Shown here: positions 6,805 to 14,701 of the stretch, one piece after another
Numbering within the stretch: position 1 is the first letter of the stretch
How the letters are laid out: every line of letters starts with the position of its first letter
Assembly (NCBI GenBank): GCA_004562975.1
Contig: SFQP01000020.1
Span: 1-33,282, forward strand
Origin: a bacterium
Lineage (GTDB): Bacteria; Bacteroidota; Bacteroidia; Bacteroidales; Bacteroidaceae
DNA: 33,282 bases
Reading direction: 5' to 3'
Made by a program: the position numbers and the translations under genes
The notes under the pieces: model-generated
What the model saw: only the letters and a program-made list of their open reading frames with translations
The model's database searches: none
What the model was told of the DNA's origin: nothing

Positions 6805-7671
6805 ATGCTGACCATTTTGGGCATAAGCCGTTCGCCACAGTTCAGCCCCAATTCCGTTGACCGCGATGCCGCCATCTTCGCCGCCGTATCGTCGCGTCTG
6901 CGCCGTGCGGGGCATGAGGTCTATGTCATTTCCGAAGACCTTTTCATAACCGTCGACCTGTCAGAGTTCGACCTCGTTTTCTCCATGGCGCGCAGCACCT
7001 ATGTGCTGGAAGCCTTGGATCAGGCCGCTCGTGAAGGCAAGGTGCAGGTGGTCAATGCCCCAGCTGCGTTGCTCAAGGGCAATCGTCTGCACCTGATGCA
7101 GACATTCCAGGCAGCCGGACTGCCACAGCCCGCTTTCGCCCGCCTGTCGCTCAATCAGGATGTCGATGCCTTTCCCTTGCCTCCCCATGTGACCTACCCC
7201 GTGTGGCTGAAGCGCGCCGATGCCTGTGCACAAACAGAGGCCGATGTACAGTTCGCTGCTGACGAACAAGCCACCCGGGAACTGGCGGCAAGGCTTGGCG
7301 CGGAGGGAGTGGCCGAAGTGCTGGCCGTGTCCCATGTGTCTGGCGACCTCATTAAATTCTATGGCGTGCAGGGTACCGGCTTCTTCCATTATAGTTATCC
7401 CACGGAAGCAGACGGTTTCAGCAAATTCGGGTTGGAAGCTCACAACGGCAGTCCGCATCATTATGCCGTGACAGCTGAAGCCCTGAAAGCCTTGGCCGAC
7501 AGAGCCGCCGAAGTTTCCGGCTTCACCGTCTATGGCGGGGATGCCATCGTCAGTGCCGATGGCAGCATCCGGATTATCGATTTCAACGATTGGCCCAGTT
7601 TCTCCCCTTGTCGCCGTCAGGCAGCTGCTGCCATCGCCGCCCGGCTGTTGGCGAGTCAGGAAGAAGGTTGA
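6805..7671 (+). CDS. ATP-grasp-fold ligase or kinase
   Basis: The 288-residue protein resembles ATP-grasp enzymes. It has an N-terminal Rossmann-like part (ILGISRSP, then DLVFSMAR), a linker with VNAPAALLKGNRL, an ATP-binding Lys in YPVWLKRADA (Lys136), and a metal-binding Asp-x-Asn in IRIIDFNDWPSF (Asp259/Asn261). Such proteins ligate a carboxylate to an amine. In the inositol trisphosphate 5/6-kinase branch they phosphorylate a polyol, and that branch also ends in an IDxNxFPG-like motif. No specific member is recognised. It sits between a nucleotidyltransferase and a CDP-alcohol phosphotransferase, so it may prepare or modify a lipid headgroup. Confidence 0.65.
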   Translation: MLTILGISRSPQFSPNSVDRDAAIFAAVSSRLRRAGHEVYVISEDLFITVDLSEFDLVFSMARSTYVLEALDQAAREGKVQVVNAPAALLKGNRLHLMQTFQAAGLPQPAFARLSLNQDVDAFPLPPHVTYPVWLKRADACAQTEADVQFAADEQATRELAARLGAEGVAEVLAVSHVSGDLIKFYGVQGTGFFHYSYPTEADGFSKFGLEAHNGSPHHYAVTAEALKALADRAAEVSGFTVYGGDAIVSADGSIRIIDFNDWPSFSPCRRQAAAAIAARLLASQEEG

Positions 7672-7724
7672 GCATCCGGCAAGATTGGGCTGCCAAATGG
7701 TGAGCTGGTGGAACCCCATTCGCT

Positions 7725-7778
7725 TTACCGGCTTTTCCCACATTACCGGCTTTTCACGCTCTACCCGCTTTTCCTGCA
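7725..7778. repeat. Three tandem 18-bp imperfect repeats
   Basis: The units at 7725-7742, 7743-7760 and 7761-7778 share TTACCGGCTTTTC followed by five variable bases. The third has drifted (CTACCCGCTTTTC). They lie in the 141-base gap upstream of the CDP-alcohol phosphotransferase gene. They would be translated only if a GTG at 7708 were used as start. Confidence 0.6.
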
Positions 7779-7812
7779 ATCAAGTAGCAACACATTCTAT
7801 TTTCCCCATTTC

Positions 7813-8751
7813 ATGTCAGATTCCTCTTCCCAACTTCAATCCACTTTCAAGTCTTCTGACACCGAAGAATGGCTTGACATCCATTTCACCCGTCCCCTCG
7901 GTTTCTTGTGGGCACGTTTCTTCAATTATTTCAACGTCCATCCCAATGTCGTCACGATAATCAGCATCTTTCTGGGAGCTGCCGCCGGCGTTTGTTTCTA
8001 TTTCCCCGAGATGCGTTACACCCTTTTGGGCATTTTCCTGCTGGTCTGGGCCAATCTCTACGACAGTGCCGACGGCCAGTTGGCGCGCATGACCGGCAAA
8101 AAGACGCGCTGGGGGCGCATCCTGGACGGTTTTGCCGGCGATGTCTGGTTCTTTTTCATCTATGCCGCCATCTGCCTGCGCCTCCAGTCAGAACTTATTC
8201 CCGGCACCCGGATGGAGTGGGGCATCTACATCTGGCTGTTGGCCGCTTTCTCCGGTTTCATCTGCCATGGCAAACAATGCCAGCTGGCCGACTACTACCG
8301 CAACATCCACCTCTATTTCCTGAAAGGGGAACAAGGCAGTGAGCTTGACAGCTTCGGCAAACTGCGTGCTGAGTTGCGCACTTTAAGTTGGAAGAAGGAC
8401 GGCATGTGGATGGTATTCCTTTATTTCTATGGCAACTATACCCGTTCGCAAGAGCAGATGACCCCCTCGTTCCAGCGGTTCAGGGCACGGCTCAGGCAAA
8501 CCTATGTCGGACGTGCGCTGCCCGAAACGTTGCGCCGTGAGTTCCGCGCCGGCAGCCTGCCCCTCATGAAATATGCCAACATCCTGACATTTAACACCCG
8601 GGCCATTGCGTTGTACATATCCCTCCTGCTCGGCGAACCTTGGCTCTACCTCGTGTTCGAGGTCACGGTGATGAATGCCCTCTTCCTGTATATGCGCCAG
8701 CGGCATGAGCAACTGTGCCGCAGGCTGACCGACCAGCTTCGCGGAGCATAA
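7813..8751 (+). CDS. CDP-alcohol phosphatidyltransferase family membrane protein
   Basis: The product is 312 residues from ATG 7813. A GTG 105 bases upstream is in frame but would translate a tandem repeat, so I do not prefer it. HPNVVTIISI (43-52) opens the membrane domain. The CDP-OH-PT signature follows: Asp84-x2-Asp87-Gly88-x2-Ala91-Arg92-x8-Gly101-x3-Asp105. The expected last Asp at position 109 is Gly, and an Asp occurs one residue later (Asp110). These enzymes join an alcohol to a phospholipid or polyol phosphate using a CDP-activated partner, in the inner membrane. A C-terminal part after about residue 180 extends beyond the minimal domain. It lies downstream of a nucleotidyltransferase that could supply the CDP-alcohol. 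Confidence 0.85.
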   Translation: MSDSSSQLQSTFKSSDTEEWLDIHFTRPLGFLWARFFNYFNVHPNVVTIISIFLGAAAGVCFYFPEMRYTLLGIFLLVWANLYDSADGQLARMTGKKTRWGRILDGFAGDVWFFFIYAAICLRLQSELIPGTRMEWGIYIWLLAAFSGFICHGKQCQLADYYRNIHLYFLKGEQGSELDSFGKLRAELRTLSWKKDGMWMVFLYFYGNYTRSQEQMTPSFQRFRARLRQTYVGRALPETLRREFRAGSLPLMKYANILTFNTRAIALYISLLLGEPWLYLVFEVTVMNALFLYMRQRHEQLCRRLTDQLRGA

Positions 8752-8799
8752 CACGCCTCCCCTTCATCCCCCCCTCCTTCCCTTTCTTCCCGCAACCTT

Positions 8800-9804
8800 A
8801 TGAAACCACTCTATCGCAACCTCTTCTTGCTCTTCGGTGTGGCAGCCATCATCGTCATGCTGTTGACTTTCGATGTGGACTATACCCAACTGGTCCAGAA
8901 CCTGGGGCGCGCCGGCCTTTACCTGCCCGCCGTGCTCGGCGTGTGGGTAATCGTTTACGCTTTCAATGCCCTGGCCTTCCAAATCATCGTCAACAGCGGC
9001 ACCCACAGCAAGCACCTCAGTTTCCGCCACGCCTACAAGCTCACCGTCTCCGGTTTTGCTTTCAGCTACACCACCCCCTTCGGTTTTGGCGGTGGCCCCT
9101 ACCGCGTGATGGAACTCAGTGCCCACATCGGCGTGCCCCGCGCCATGTCGTCGGTAGTGCTCTATTCCATGATGCACATCCTGTCCCACATCTGCCTGTG
9201 GAGTTCAGCGGCCGTCCTGTTTGCCGTCGTCTATACCGACAAGATGACTCCCTTCCTTTGGGGGCTGTTTGGCGTGTTTGTCTTTGTGGTCATTTTGGTG
9301 TTGGCCCTTTTCCGCCTGTGCTATCGCCGGGGCGTGATAGTCCGTTTGTTCCAGCCCCTGCTCCACTTGCCCTACGTCAAACGTCCGGCCCGAAAGTTCT
9401 ACGACACCCATCTCGCCGATATGCAGAAAGTCGATGCCGGCGTGGCCTATCTTCACTCCCAGCCACGTGCCTTCTGGTCGTCCTTGCTGTGGGAATATGT
9501 GGCCCGTGTGGTCAACGCCCTTGAGTATTACTTCATACTCTTGTCGTTGGGAGTCAGCCTCACCTTCTTCGATGCCATACTCGTCCTGGCCTTCTCTTCG
9601 TTGATAGGCAACATCCTCTTCTTCCTCCCCATGCAGCTTGGAGCCCGCGAAGGTGGCCTGTCGCTGATAGTCCGCATATTGGGGCTCAGTGCCCCGGGCA
9701 TAGGCATCTTCACCAGCCTCTACACCCGTATTCGTGAATTGTTCTGGATATTCATCGGAGTCAGTCTGGTCAAGGTAGGCAACAAACGCATCATGCAGGG
9801 ATAA
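8800..9804 (+). CDS. Lysylphosphatidylglycerol synthase TM-region / flippase-like protein
   Basis: The 334-residue polytopic membrane protein has about seven or eight hydrophobic helices and no soluble aminoacyl-transferase domain. SYTTPFGFGGGPYRVMELSAHIG (from about residue 88) and GNILFFLPMQLGAREGGL (from about 268) are the conserved blocks of the LPG_synthase_TM (UPF0104) family. Stand-alone members are thought to move lipids or lipid-linked sugars across the inner membrane; the MprF N-terminal domain is the studied example. It follows the CDP-alcohol phosphotransferase gene by 48 bases. A role in flipping the lipid made by that enzyme is a reasonable inference. The ATG at 8800 is the only good start. 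Confidence 0.85.
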   Translation: MKPLYRNLFLLFGVAAIIVMLLTFDVDYTQLVQNLGRAGLYLPAVLGVWVIVYAFNALAFQIIVNSGTHSKHLSFRHAYKLTVSGFAFSYTTPFGFGGGPYRVMELSAHIGVPRAMSSVVLYSMMHILSHICLWSSAAVLFAVVYTDKMTPFLWGLFGVFVFVVILVLALFRLCYRRGVIVRLFQPLLHLPYVKRPARKFYDTHLADMQKVDAGVAYLHSQPRAFWSSLLWEYVARVVNALEYYFILLSLGVSLTFFDAILVLAFSSLIGNILFFLPMQLGAREGGLSLIVRILGLSAPGIGIFTSLYTRIRELFWIFIGVSLVKVGNKRIMQG

Positions 9805-9900
9805 CAGACCATTTCCGTGCCAACCGCTCCCAAAACGACCTTCCCAAAAAGTTCCAATACCCCAATTCACCAATTCCTCCAAGAGATTTCATACCCCACC

Positions 9901-10611
9901 ATGCCACAAGCATTCCTATTCGATTATGGCGGTACCCTCGACACCGCCGCCCGCCATTGGGCACACGTCCTTTACGAAGGATATCAGTCCACGGGTCACG
10001 CCGTCAGCGAGGCCGCTTTCCGTCAGGCATACGTCTACGCCGAGCGTCTGTTGGCCCGTGAGCCCCACATCCAGCCCTCTGACGACTTCCACACCTTATT
10101 ATATAAGAAGGTGTACATCGAGGTCAGCCAGTTGGTTGAGTCCGGCGCATGGGCATTCTCCTCTACCGACGAAATGGAAAACGCCGTCCGTGCCATTGCC
10201 GGCTACTGCAATGCCTATGCCGCCCGCCATGCCGCCCTTTCCGCCCAAGTGCTGGACAAATTGAAGGGCCGGTACAAACTCATTCTCGTTTCCAATTTCT
10301 ATGGGAACCTCCACGCCGTGATACAGGCGTACGGACTGGCCGGCTATTTCGACGACGTGGTAGAAAGTGCCGTGGTAGGTGTGCGCAAGCCCGACCCCGC
10401 CATCTGGCAGTTGGGCGTAGAGGCCGCCGGCAGTCCCGCCTCGCAGTGTGTGGCTGTGGGCGACAGCTTCACCAAAGACATACTGCCCGCACAGGCCGCC
10501 GGCTGCGAAACGGTATGGTTTAAGGGCGAAGAGTGGGAACCCACCGAGCGCGACGAAACCGTCCCCACCCACGTCATCACCCTGCTCGACGATTTGCTCC
10601 GGTGGTATTAG
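9901..10611 (+). CDS. HAD-family phosphatase
   Basis: The 236-residue HAD hydrolase shows motif I FLFDYGGTLDT (nucleophile Asp8), motif II ILVSN (Ser131), motif III VRKPDP (Lys163) and motif IV VGDSFTKDI (Asp188, Asp193). The residue two after the nucleophile is Gly10 instead of the usual acid/base Asp. This DxGGT form is found in a recognised HAD subgroup, so it need not mean inactivity. The start is ATG 9901, directly before the first strand; an upstream in-frame ATG would add an unlikely Pro/Ser/Thr-rich extension. It is the last gene of the five-gene cluster and could dephosphorylate a headgroup or its precursor. Confidence 0.85.
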   Translation: MPQAFLFDYGGTLDTAARHWAHVLYEGYQSTGHAVSEAAFRQAYVYAERLLAREPHIQPSDDFHTLLYKKVYIEVSQLVESGAWAFSSTDEMENAVRAIAGYCNAYAARHAALSAQVLDKLKGRYKLILVSNFYGNLHAVIQAYGLAGYFDDVVESAVVGVRKPDPAIWQLGVEAAGSPASQCVAVGDSFTKDILPAQAAGCETVWFKGEEWEPTERDETVPTHVITLLDDLLRWY

Positions 10612-10693
10612 CCCCTTCGACGCGTCCCACCCTTCGGCGCGTCCCTCATCAGACATGTTTCCTTTCGCACGGCCTACATTGCAAGTCGCTGAA

Positions 10694-10724
10694 TTGGCAG
10701 TTTGTAAAAAATAATATAATTTTG
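10694..10724 (+). promoter_or_regulatory. pheT promoter
   Basis: TTG at 10694-10696 and TAATTTTG at 10717-10724 are separated by 20 bases and match the Bacteroidetes sigma-ABfr consensus. Transcription should begin near 10731, giving a leader of about 84 bases. Confidence 0.65.
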
Positions 10725-10730
10725 CCGCCG

Positions 10731-10783
10731 CTATTCCGTAAGTTTTCGGTCCGGACGCAAGCAAGGTAGACCATCCGGAATAG
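10731..10783 (+). promoter_or_regulatory. Structured 5' leader of pheT
   Basis: CTATTCCG (10731-10738) pairs perfectly with CGGAATAG (10776-10783), with GGTC/GACC able to pair inside. The left arm starts where transcription is predicted to start, so the mRNA would carry a 5'-terminal stem. No T-box or Phe-rich leader peptide is visible. Confidence 0.45.
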
Positions 10784-10814
10784 CTTGGACAAGAACTTTT
10801 AACTAAATACCATC

Positions 10815-13283
10815 ATGAATATATCATACAAATGGCTCAAGGAATACGTTGACTTCGACCTCACGCCAGCCGAGTTGGCCGAAGCCCTCACCAGCATAGG
10901 CCTCGAAGTAGGCAGTGTGGACGAGGTGCAGGCCATCAAGGGTGGTCTCGAAGGCCTCGTCGTGGGCCATGTCCTCACTTGCGAGCCGCACCCTAACAGC
11001 GACCATATGCACGTATGTACAGTCGACCTGGGTCAGGGTGAGCCCTCACAGATAGTTTGTGGCGCGCCGAACGTGGCTGCCGGACAGAAAGTCATTGTCG
11101 CCACGCTGGGCACCAAGCTCTATGGCGAAGGCGATGAATGCTTCACCATCAAGCGTTCCAAGTTGCGCGGAGTGGAAAGTCTGGGCATGATATGCGCCGA
11201 GGACGAGATAGGCGTAGGCACGAGCCACGACGGCATCATCGTGTTACCCGCCGATACGCCTGTCGGCTTGAAGGCCGCCGAGTACTACGGACTGGAGAGT
11301 GATTTCGTCATTGAAGTAGATATAACCCCTAACCGTGCCGATGCCTGTTCGCACTACGGCGTGGCACGCGATTTGTACGCCTGGCTTGTCCGTCAGGGAA
11401 AAACCACTTCCCTGCACCGTATGGACGTGTCAGGCTTTGCTGTCGACAACCACGACCTTGACATCGCCATCGACGTGCAGGCCACCGAAGCCTGTCCGCG
11501 TTACTGCGCCGTCACCGTCAAGGGATGCGAGGTGAAGGAAAGTCCTAAGTGGCTGAAGGAAAAACTCGAAACCATCGGCTTGCGTCCCATCAACAACATC
11601 GTCGACATCACCAACTACGTCATGATGGCATACGGCCAACCCCTCCACTGCTTCGATGCCGACATGATAGAAGGCGGGAAAGTCGTGGTGCGCACCATGC
11701 CTGAGGGTACCCCCTTTGTCACCCTTGACGGAGTGGAACACAAACTCTCGGAGCGCGACCTCGCCATCTGCAACACCCGCGAGCCCATGTGCATTGCCGG
11801 CGTGCTGGGCGGACGCGGCTCCGGCACGTACGACACCACCTGCAATGTGCTTCTGGAAAGTGCCTATTTCAATCCCACGTGGATCCGCAAAAGTGCCCGT
11901 CGCCACGGTCTGAGTACCGATGCCTCCTTCCGTTTCGAGCGTGGCATTGACCCAGCTGGCCAGATATACGCCCTCAAGGTGGCAGCCCTGTTGGTCAAGG
12001 AGCTCGCCGGCGGTACCATCTCCATGGAGATAAAGGACATTGAGGCCGAAGGATTGGCAAAGCACTTTGAAGTAGCACTTGACTATCAGTACGTACACGA
12101 CCTCATAGGCAAGACCCTCCCCGTCGAGGTCATCAAGGAAATCGTCACCTCCCTTGAGATGAAGGTGGTGGCCGAAACTGCTCAGGGCCTTACCCTTCAG
12201 GTACCGGCCTACCGTGTCGACGTGCAGCGTCCCTGCGACGTGGTTGAAGATATCCTCCGCATCTATGGATATAACAACGTGGAAATCCCCACTGCCGTCA
12301 AATCCAGCCTCACCATCAAAGGCGACGTGGACCGCAGCAACAAGCTCGAGAACCTCGTGGCCGAGCAGCTGGTGGGAGAGGGCTTCCGCGAAATCCTTAA
12401 CAACTCGCTCACCAAGGAGGCTTACTACCAGCAGTTGCGCACCTATGCCCCCGAGCATCTGGTCCACGTCCTCAACCCCCTCAGCTCCGACCTCAACGTG
12501 ATGCGCCAGACTCTCCTCTTCGGTGGTCTGGAAAGTATCGCCCACAATGTCAACCGCAAGAACGGCAACCTGCGTTTCTTCGAAAGTGGCAACTGCTACT
12601 TCTTCGACGCTGACCGCCGCACCCCCGACCATTCCCTCGCCGCCTATTCTGAGGCGCAGTACATGGGTCTGTGGCTCACCGGCAAACACGTTGAAGGCTC
12701 CTGGGCACATCCCGATGAAGCCACTTCCGTTTACCAGCTCAAGGCATACGTGGCCAACATCCTGCGGCGCGTAGGCATGGAGCTGGGCGGACTGCTCGTT
12801 GAAGCCGGCCAGAACAACCTCTTTGCCAAGAGCCTCCGCATAGCCGACCGCAGCGGCAAGGTGCTCGTTGAGCTCGGCCTCGTTTCCAAGGCCCTCTGTG
12901 CTGCCGTGGGCATTGAGCAAGAGGTGTACTATGCCGAAATCAACTGGACCTTGCTCATGAAGCGCGTCAAGAAGAACCGCGTTTCTTTCAAGGAAATTTC
13001 CAAGTTCCCCGCAGTCAGCCGCGACCTCGCCCTCCTCGTCGACAAGAGCGTGGAGTTTGCCCAGATAGAGCAGATAGCCTATGCCTCGGAGAAGAAACTC
13101 CTCAAGCGCGTCGAGCTGTTCGATGTTTACGAAGGAAAGAACCTTGAGCCCGGCAAGAAGAGCTATGCCGTCAACTTCGTGTTGCAGGACGACACCAAGA
13201 CCATGAACGACAAGCAGACCGAGGCCGTCATGAAGAAGATCATCGCCAACCTTGAAAAGCAGTTAGATGCTAAGTTGCGCTAA
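10815..13283 (+). CDS. pheT: Phenylalanine--tRNA ligase beta subunit
   Basis: The 822-residue bacterial-type PheT is full length. The N-terminal segment ISYKWLKEYVDFDLTPAELAEALTSIGLEV is typical. It is followed by the EMAP-like tRNA-binding domain (GHVLTCEPHPNSDHMHVC...IVCGAPNVAAGQKV, about 50-100). The B3/B4 editing domain contains RPINNIVDITNYVM and GQPLHCFDAD. The B5 domain follows (YRVDVQRPCDVVEDILRIYGYNN, about 465-490), and the C-terminal anticodon-binding FDX-ACB domain spans about 730-822 (ISKFPAVSRDLALLVD...). It forms an alpha2beta2 enzyme with PheS. pheS is not adjacent, as is usual in Bacteroidetes. The gene has its own promoter and leader stem, and yebC follows after 53 bases. 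Confidence 0.97.
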   Translation: MNISYKWLKEYVDFDLTPAELAEALTSIGLEVGSVDEVQAIKGGLEGLVVGHVLTCEPHPNSDHMHVCTVDLGQGEPSQIVCGAPNVAAGQKVIVATLGTKLYGEGDECFTIKRSKLRGVESLGMICAEDEIGVGTSHDGIIVLPADTPVGLKAAEYYGLESDFVIEVDITPNRADACSHYGVARDLYAWLVRQGKTTSLHRMDVSGFAVDNHDLDIAIDVQATEACPRYCAVTVKGCEVKESPKWLKEKLETIGLRPINNIVDITNYVMMAYGQPLHCFDADMIEGGKVVVRTMPEGTPFVTLDGVEHKLSERDLAICNTREPMCIAGVLGGRGSGTYDTTCNVLLESAYFNPTWIRKSARRHGLSTDASFRFERGIDPAGQIYALKVAALLVKELAGGTISMEIKDIEAEGLAKHFEVALDYQYVHDLIGKTLPVEVIKEIVTSLEMKVVAETAQGLTLQVPAYRVDVQRPCDVVEDILRIYGYNNVEIPTAVKSSLTIKGDVDRSNKLENLVAEQLVGEGFREILNNSLTKEAYYQQLRTYAPEHLVHVLNPLSSDLNVMRQTLLFGGLESIAHNVNRKNGNLRFFESGNCYFFDADRRTPDHSLAAYSEAQYMGLWLTGKHVEGSWAHPDEATSVYQLKAYVANILRRVGMELGGLLVEAGQNNLFAKSLRIADRSGKVLVELGLVSKALCAAVGIEQEVYYAEINWTLLMKRVKKNRVSFKEISKFPAVSRDLALLVDKSVEFAQIEQIAYASEKKLLKRVELFDVYEGKNLEPGKKSYAVNFVLQDDTKTMNDKQTEAVMKKIIANLEKQLDAKLR

Positions 13284-13336
13284 TGCTCATCATTCACACA
13301 TAAACAACAATCATCAAAATATAAGGAAATATCACC

Positions 13337-14068
13337 ATGGGAAGAGCTTTTGAATACCGGAAAGCCGCTAAGATGAAACGGTGGGGACACATGGCCCGCA
13401 CCTTTACCAAACTCGGGAAACAAATTGCCGTAGCCGTCAAGGCTGGAGGACCCGAACCCGAAAACAATCCTACGCTGCGTGCCATCATCGCCACCTGCAA
13501 GCGTGAAAACATGCCCAAGGACAACATCGAGCGTGCCATCAAGAACGCCATGGGCAAAGACCAGAGCGAATACAAAACCATGACTTACGAGGGCTACGGC
13601 CCCCACGGAGTTGCCATCTTCGTCGACACCCTCACTGACAACGCCACCCGTACTGTGGGCGACGTACGTTCCGTTTTCAACAAGTTCAACGGCAACTTGG
13701 GCACCATGGGATCCCTGGCTTACCTCTTCGACCACAAATGCGTGTTCACCTTCAAGAAAAAGGACGGGCTGGACATGGACGAGATGATTCTCGACCTCAT
13801 TGACTTCGGCGTAGAGGACGAGTACGACGAGGACGAGGAAGAAGGCAGCATCACCCTCTACGGCGACCCCAAGTGCTTCGGACAGATTCAGAAACACCTG
13901 GAGGAAAACGGCTTCGAGGTTATCGGTGCCGAGTTCACCTACATCCCCAACGACCTCAAGGACGTCACTCCCGAGGAGCGCGAAAGCATTGACAAGATGG
14001 TAGAGCGTCTGGAAGAGTTCGATGATGTCCAGACCGTATATACCAACATGAAGCCCGCCGAAGACTGA
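13337..14068 (+). CDS. YebC/PmpR family regulatory protein
   Basis: The 243-residue cytosolic protein has the YebC/TACO1 three-domain fold. Its N-terminus MGRAFEYRKAAKMKRWGHMARTFTK is the Bacteroidetes version of the usual AGHSKWANIK start. The core contains NPTLRAIIATCKRENMPKDNIERAI and YEGYGPHGVAIFVDTLTDNATRT. An acidic stretch (EDEYDEDEEEG) lies around residues 156-166. Family members were described as DNA-binding regulators, and more recent work on YebC and TACO1 supports a role in translating proline-rich stretches. It follows pheT and ends at a strong terminator, so the two may form one translation-related unit. Confidence 0.92.
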   Translation: MGRAFEYRKAAKMKRWGHMARTFTKLGKQIAVAVKAGGPEPENNPTLRAIIATCKRENMPKDNIERAIKNAMGKDQSEYKTMTYEGYGPHGVAIFVDTLTDNATRTVGDVRSVFNKFNGNLGTMGSLAYLFDHKCVFTFKKKDGLDMDEMILDLIDFGVEDEYDEDEEEGSITLYGDPKCFGQIQKHLEENGFEVIGAEFTYIPNDLKDVTPEERESIDKMVERLEEFDDVQTVYTNMKPAED

Positions 14069-14099
14069 TTTTCCGGAAGGCTTCTGAGATTTTCATACG

Positions 14100-14159
14100 A
14101 CAAACGAGCCTGCCGGAACCGTTGGCACCATGTGCTGTCAGTTCGGCAGGCTCGTTTGT
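14100..14159. terminator. Bidirectional terminator, 16-bp stem
   Basis: ACAAACGAGCCTGCCG (14100-14115) and its exact reverse complement (14144-14159) form a long perfect stem between the converging yebC and lipoprotein genes. The flanks are moderately T-rich on both strands. Confidence 0.8.
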
Positions 14160-14199
14160 GTGTTTCGTCCTCGTTCTTTGTTCTGAACGCCTGTCACAG

Positions 14200-14610
14200 T
14201 CACTGCGCCCTGTACTCCTGCGGCTTGATTTGCGTGTCGTAGACCAGCGCACCGTTTTGCTGCGAGCGGTACACGTAGCGGAACGTCACCCCCTCCTTCT
14301 TCAGGTTGATATAGTTCACGTCCGCTACCAGTTCGTGCAGCAACAGCCGGTGCATCAGTTCCTTCTGCTGGCGTATGGCCGCCTCGTTTTCCGCAGCCAA
14401 CGAGTACCACAGCGTGTACACCCTTCCGTCCGGTTCGTACGAAGTGCTGTCCAGCCGCGTTCCCGGTTCCGGTTCTTGCGGACAATGGTTTTCCGTAAAT
14501 TCCCGCGCTTCCCTTTGCAGCCGTTTGTCGAAGTTTTCCTGGCAGGCTGTCAGCCAGAGCAGCACCGTGAGAAAGGCCACAGAGCACCAGACCGTAGATT
14601 TCATGTTCAT
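14200..14610 (-). CDS. Small hypothetical lipoprotein
   Basis: The product has up to 136 residues. The hydrophobic signal ends in a lipobox (WLTAC), so the mature protein starts at Cys23 (Cys21 if translation begins at the second ATG, 14604). The mature part is mainly charged and helical, with ENEAAIRQQKELMHRLLLHELVADV in the middle and a predicted strand FRYVYRSQQNGALVY near the end. No family is recognised. It is transcribed divergently from the C_GCAxxG_C_C gene and convergently with yebC. Confidence 0.7.
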   Translation of the reverse strand: MNMKSTVWCSVAFLTVLLWLTACQENFDKRLQREAREFTENHCPQEPEPGTRLDSTSYEPDGRVYTLWYSLAAENEAAIRQQKELMHRLLLHELVADVNYINLKKEGVTFRYVYRSQQNGALVYDTQIKPQEYRAQ

Positions 14611-14646
14611 GACAGAAAATTTATAATGAATAATGCCGCGAAGCTA

Positions 14647-14681
14647 ATCATAAATCATAAATCTTAAATCATAAATTATAA
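14647..14681. repeat. AT-rich 7-bp tandem repeat, five copies
   Basis: ATCATAA, ATCATAA, ATCTTAA, ATCATAA and ATTATAA follow each other without gaps in the divergent region between the lipoprotein and the redox-type gene. A related run lies in inverse orientation at 15197-15216, right after the stop codon of the redox-type gene. Confidence 0.65.
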
Positions 14682-14701
14682 ACTAAAGCACCCTCTCCCT
14701 C

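Noticed and set aside
10701..10724. TTTG at 10701 as the -33 element of the pheT promoter.
   Set aside because: It is only 12 bases from the -7 element. TTG at 10694 has the normal 20-base spacing.
11430..12920. A 496-codon minus-strand frame inside pheT.
   Set aside because: It lies wholly opposite conserved PheT domains, has no promoter and no family motif.
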